From NCBI GenBank assembly GCA_021786655.1, contig JAJYMU010000083.1, positions 1-13,441 on the forward strand: a stretch of DNA of 13,441 nt. Reading direction: 5' to 3'. The position numbers and the translations under genes are program-made. Shown piece by piece: positions 13,410 to 13,441 of this stretch. Source of the DNA: Bacteroidota bacterium. Its GTDB lineage: Bacteria > Bacteroidota > Ignavibacteria > Ignavibacteriales > Melioribacteraceae. The notes under the pieces were generated by a model. The model was not told where the DNA came from. It searched no databases and was given only the letters and a program-made list of their open reading frames with translations. Numbering within the stretch: position 1 is the first letter of the stretch; each line of letters opens with the position of its first letter.

Positions 13410-13441
13410 GGGCGCTTAGCTCAGCTGGTTCAGAGCACCTG
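13410..13441 (+). tRNA. tRNA gene, 5' part only (probably tRNA-Val)
   Basis: GGGCGCT (13410-13416) followed by TAGCTCAGCTGGTTCAGAGC is the acceptor 5' strand and complete D arm of a tRNA (stem GCTC/GAGC). The gene runs off the right edge after ACCTG, the start of the anticodon stem, so the anticodon is not visible. The opening resembles bacterial tRNA-Val(TAC) genes, but Ala or other isotypes are possible. Confidence 0.8.

Overview
The window reads as chromosomal DNA from a bacterium of the Bacteroidota/Chlorobi side of the tree, most likely Ignavibacteria-like. This is an inference from protein flavour, moderate GC, and many starts without a clear Shine-Dalgarno, and it was not tested against any database. 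Nearly every gene is an ordinary housekeeping or membrane gene. The unusual part is a tRNA-rich stretch at the right end.

Layout, left to right (+ strand unless stated). Bases 2-109 are the 3' end of an asparaginyl-tRNA synthetase gene, whose stop codon touches the start of nuoJ. Bases 110-5857 hold nuoJ, nuoK, nuoL, nuoM and nuoN, a tight run encoding much of the proton-pumping membrane arm of complex I. The peripheral-arm genes and nuoA/nuoH are not in view. A small GIY-YIG-type gene on the minus strand (5868-6224) faces nuoN. A 150-bp AT-rich divergent region separates it from a bifunctional NAD(P)HX epimerase/dehydratase gene (6375-7940). That gene overlaps a VanZ-family gene broken by a frameshift near 8101. 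After a hairpin come a lone FecE/BtuD-type ABC ATPase and a membrane-anchored YdcF/DUF218 protein, then nusB overlapping a UMF1-family MFS transporter. A minus-strand M50B-like membrane metalloprotease gene converges on the transporter.

Bases 12849-13441 contain no protein gene that I accept. They hold a candidate promoter, a 28-nt copy of the 5' part of tRNA-Gly, a strong hairpin, a boxA-like motif and a complete tRNA-Gly(CCC) with one anticodon-stem mismatch. These are followed by three tandem 76-bp repeats that resemble the T-arm/acceptor end of that tRNA with a 22-nt palindromic insertion in the T loop. A second promoter and the first 32 nt of another tRNA (probably Val) close the window. 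A protein-like ORF on the opposite strand here is an artefact of the tRNA.

How the genes fit together: the nuo genes make the antiporter-like subunits L, M and N plus J and K, which couple NADH oxidation to ion pumping. The NAD(P)HX repair enzyme protects the same cofactor pool. NusB acts with NusE at boxA RNA, so boxA-like motifs in front of both tRNAs of the same window are suggestive but unproven. The tRNA-derived repeat array is the most unusual structure and the best candidate for something undescribed.
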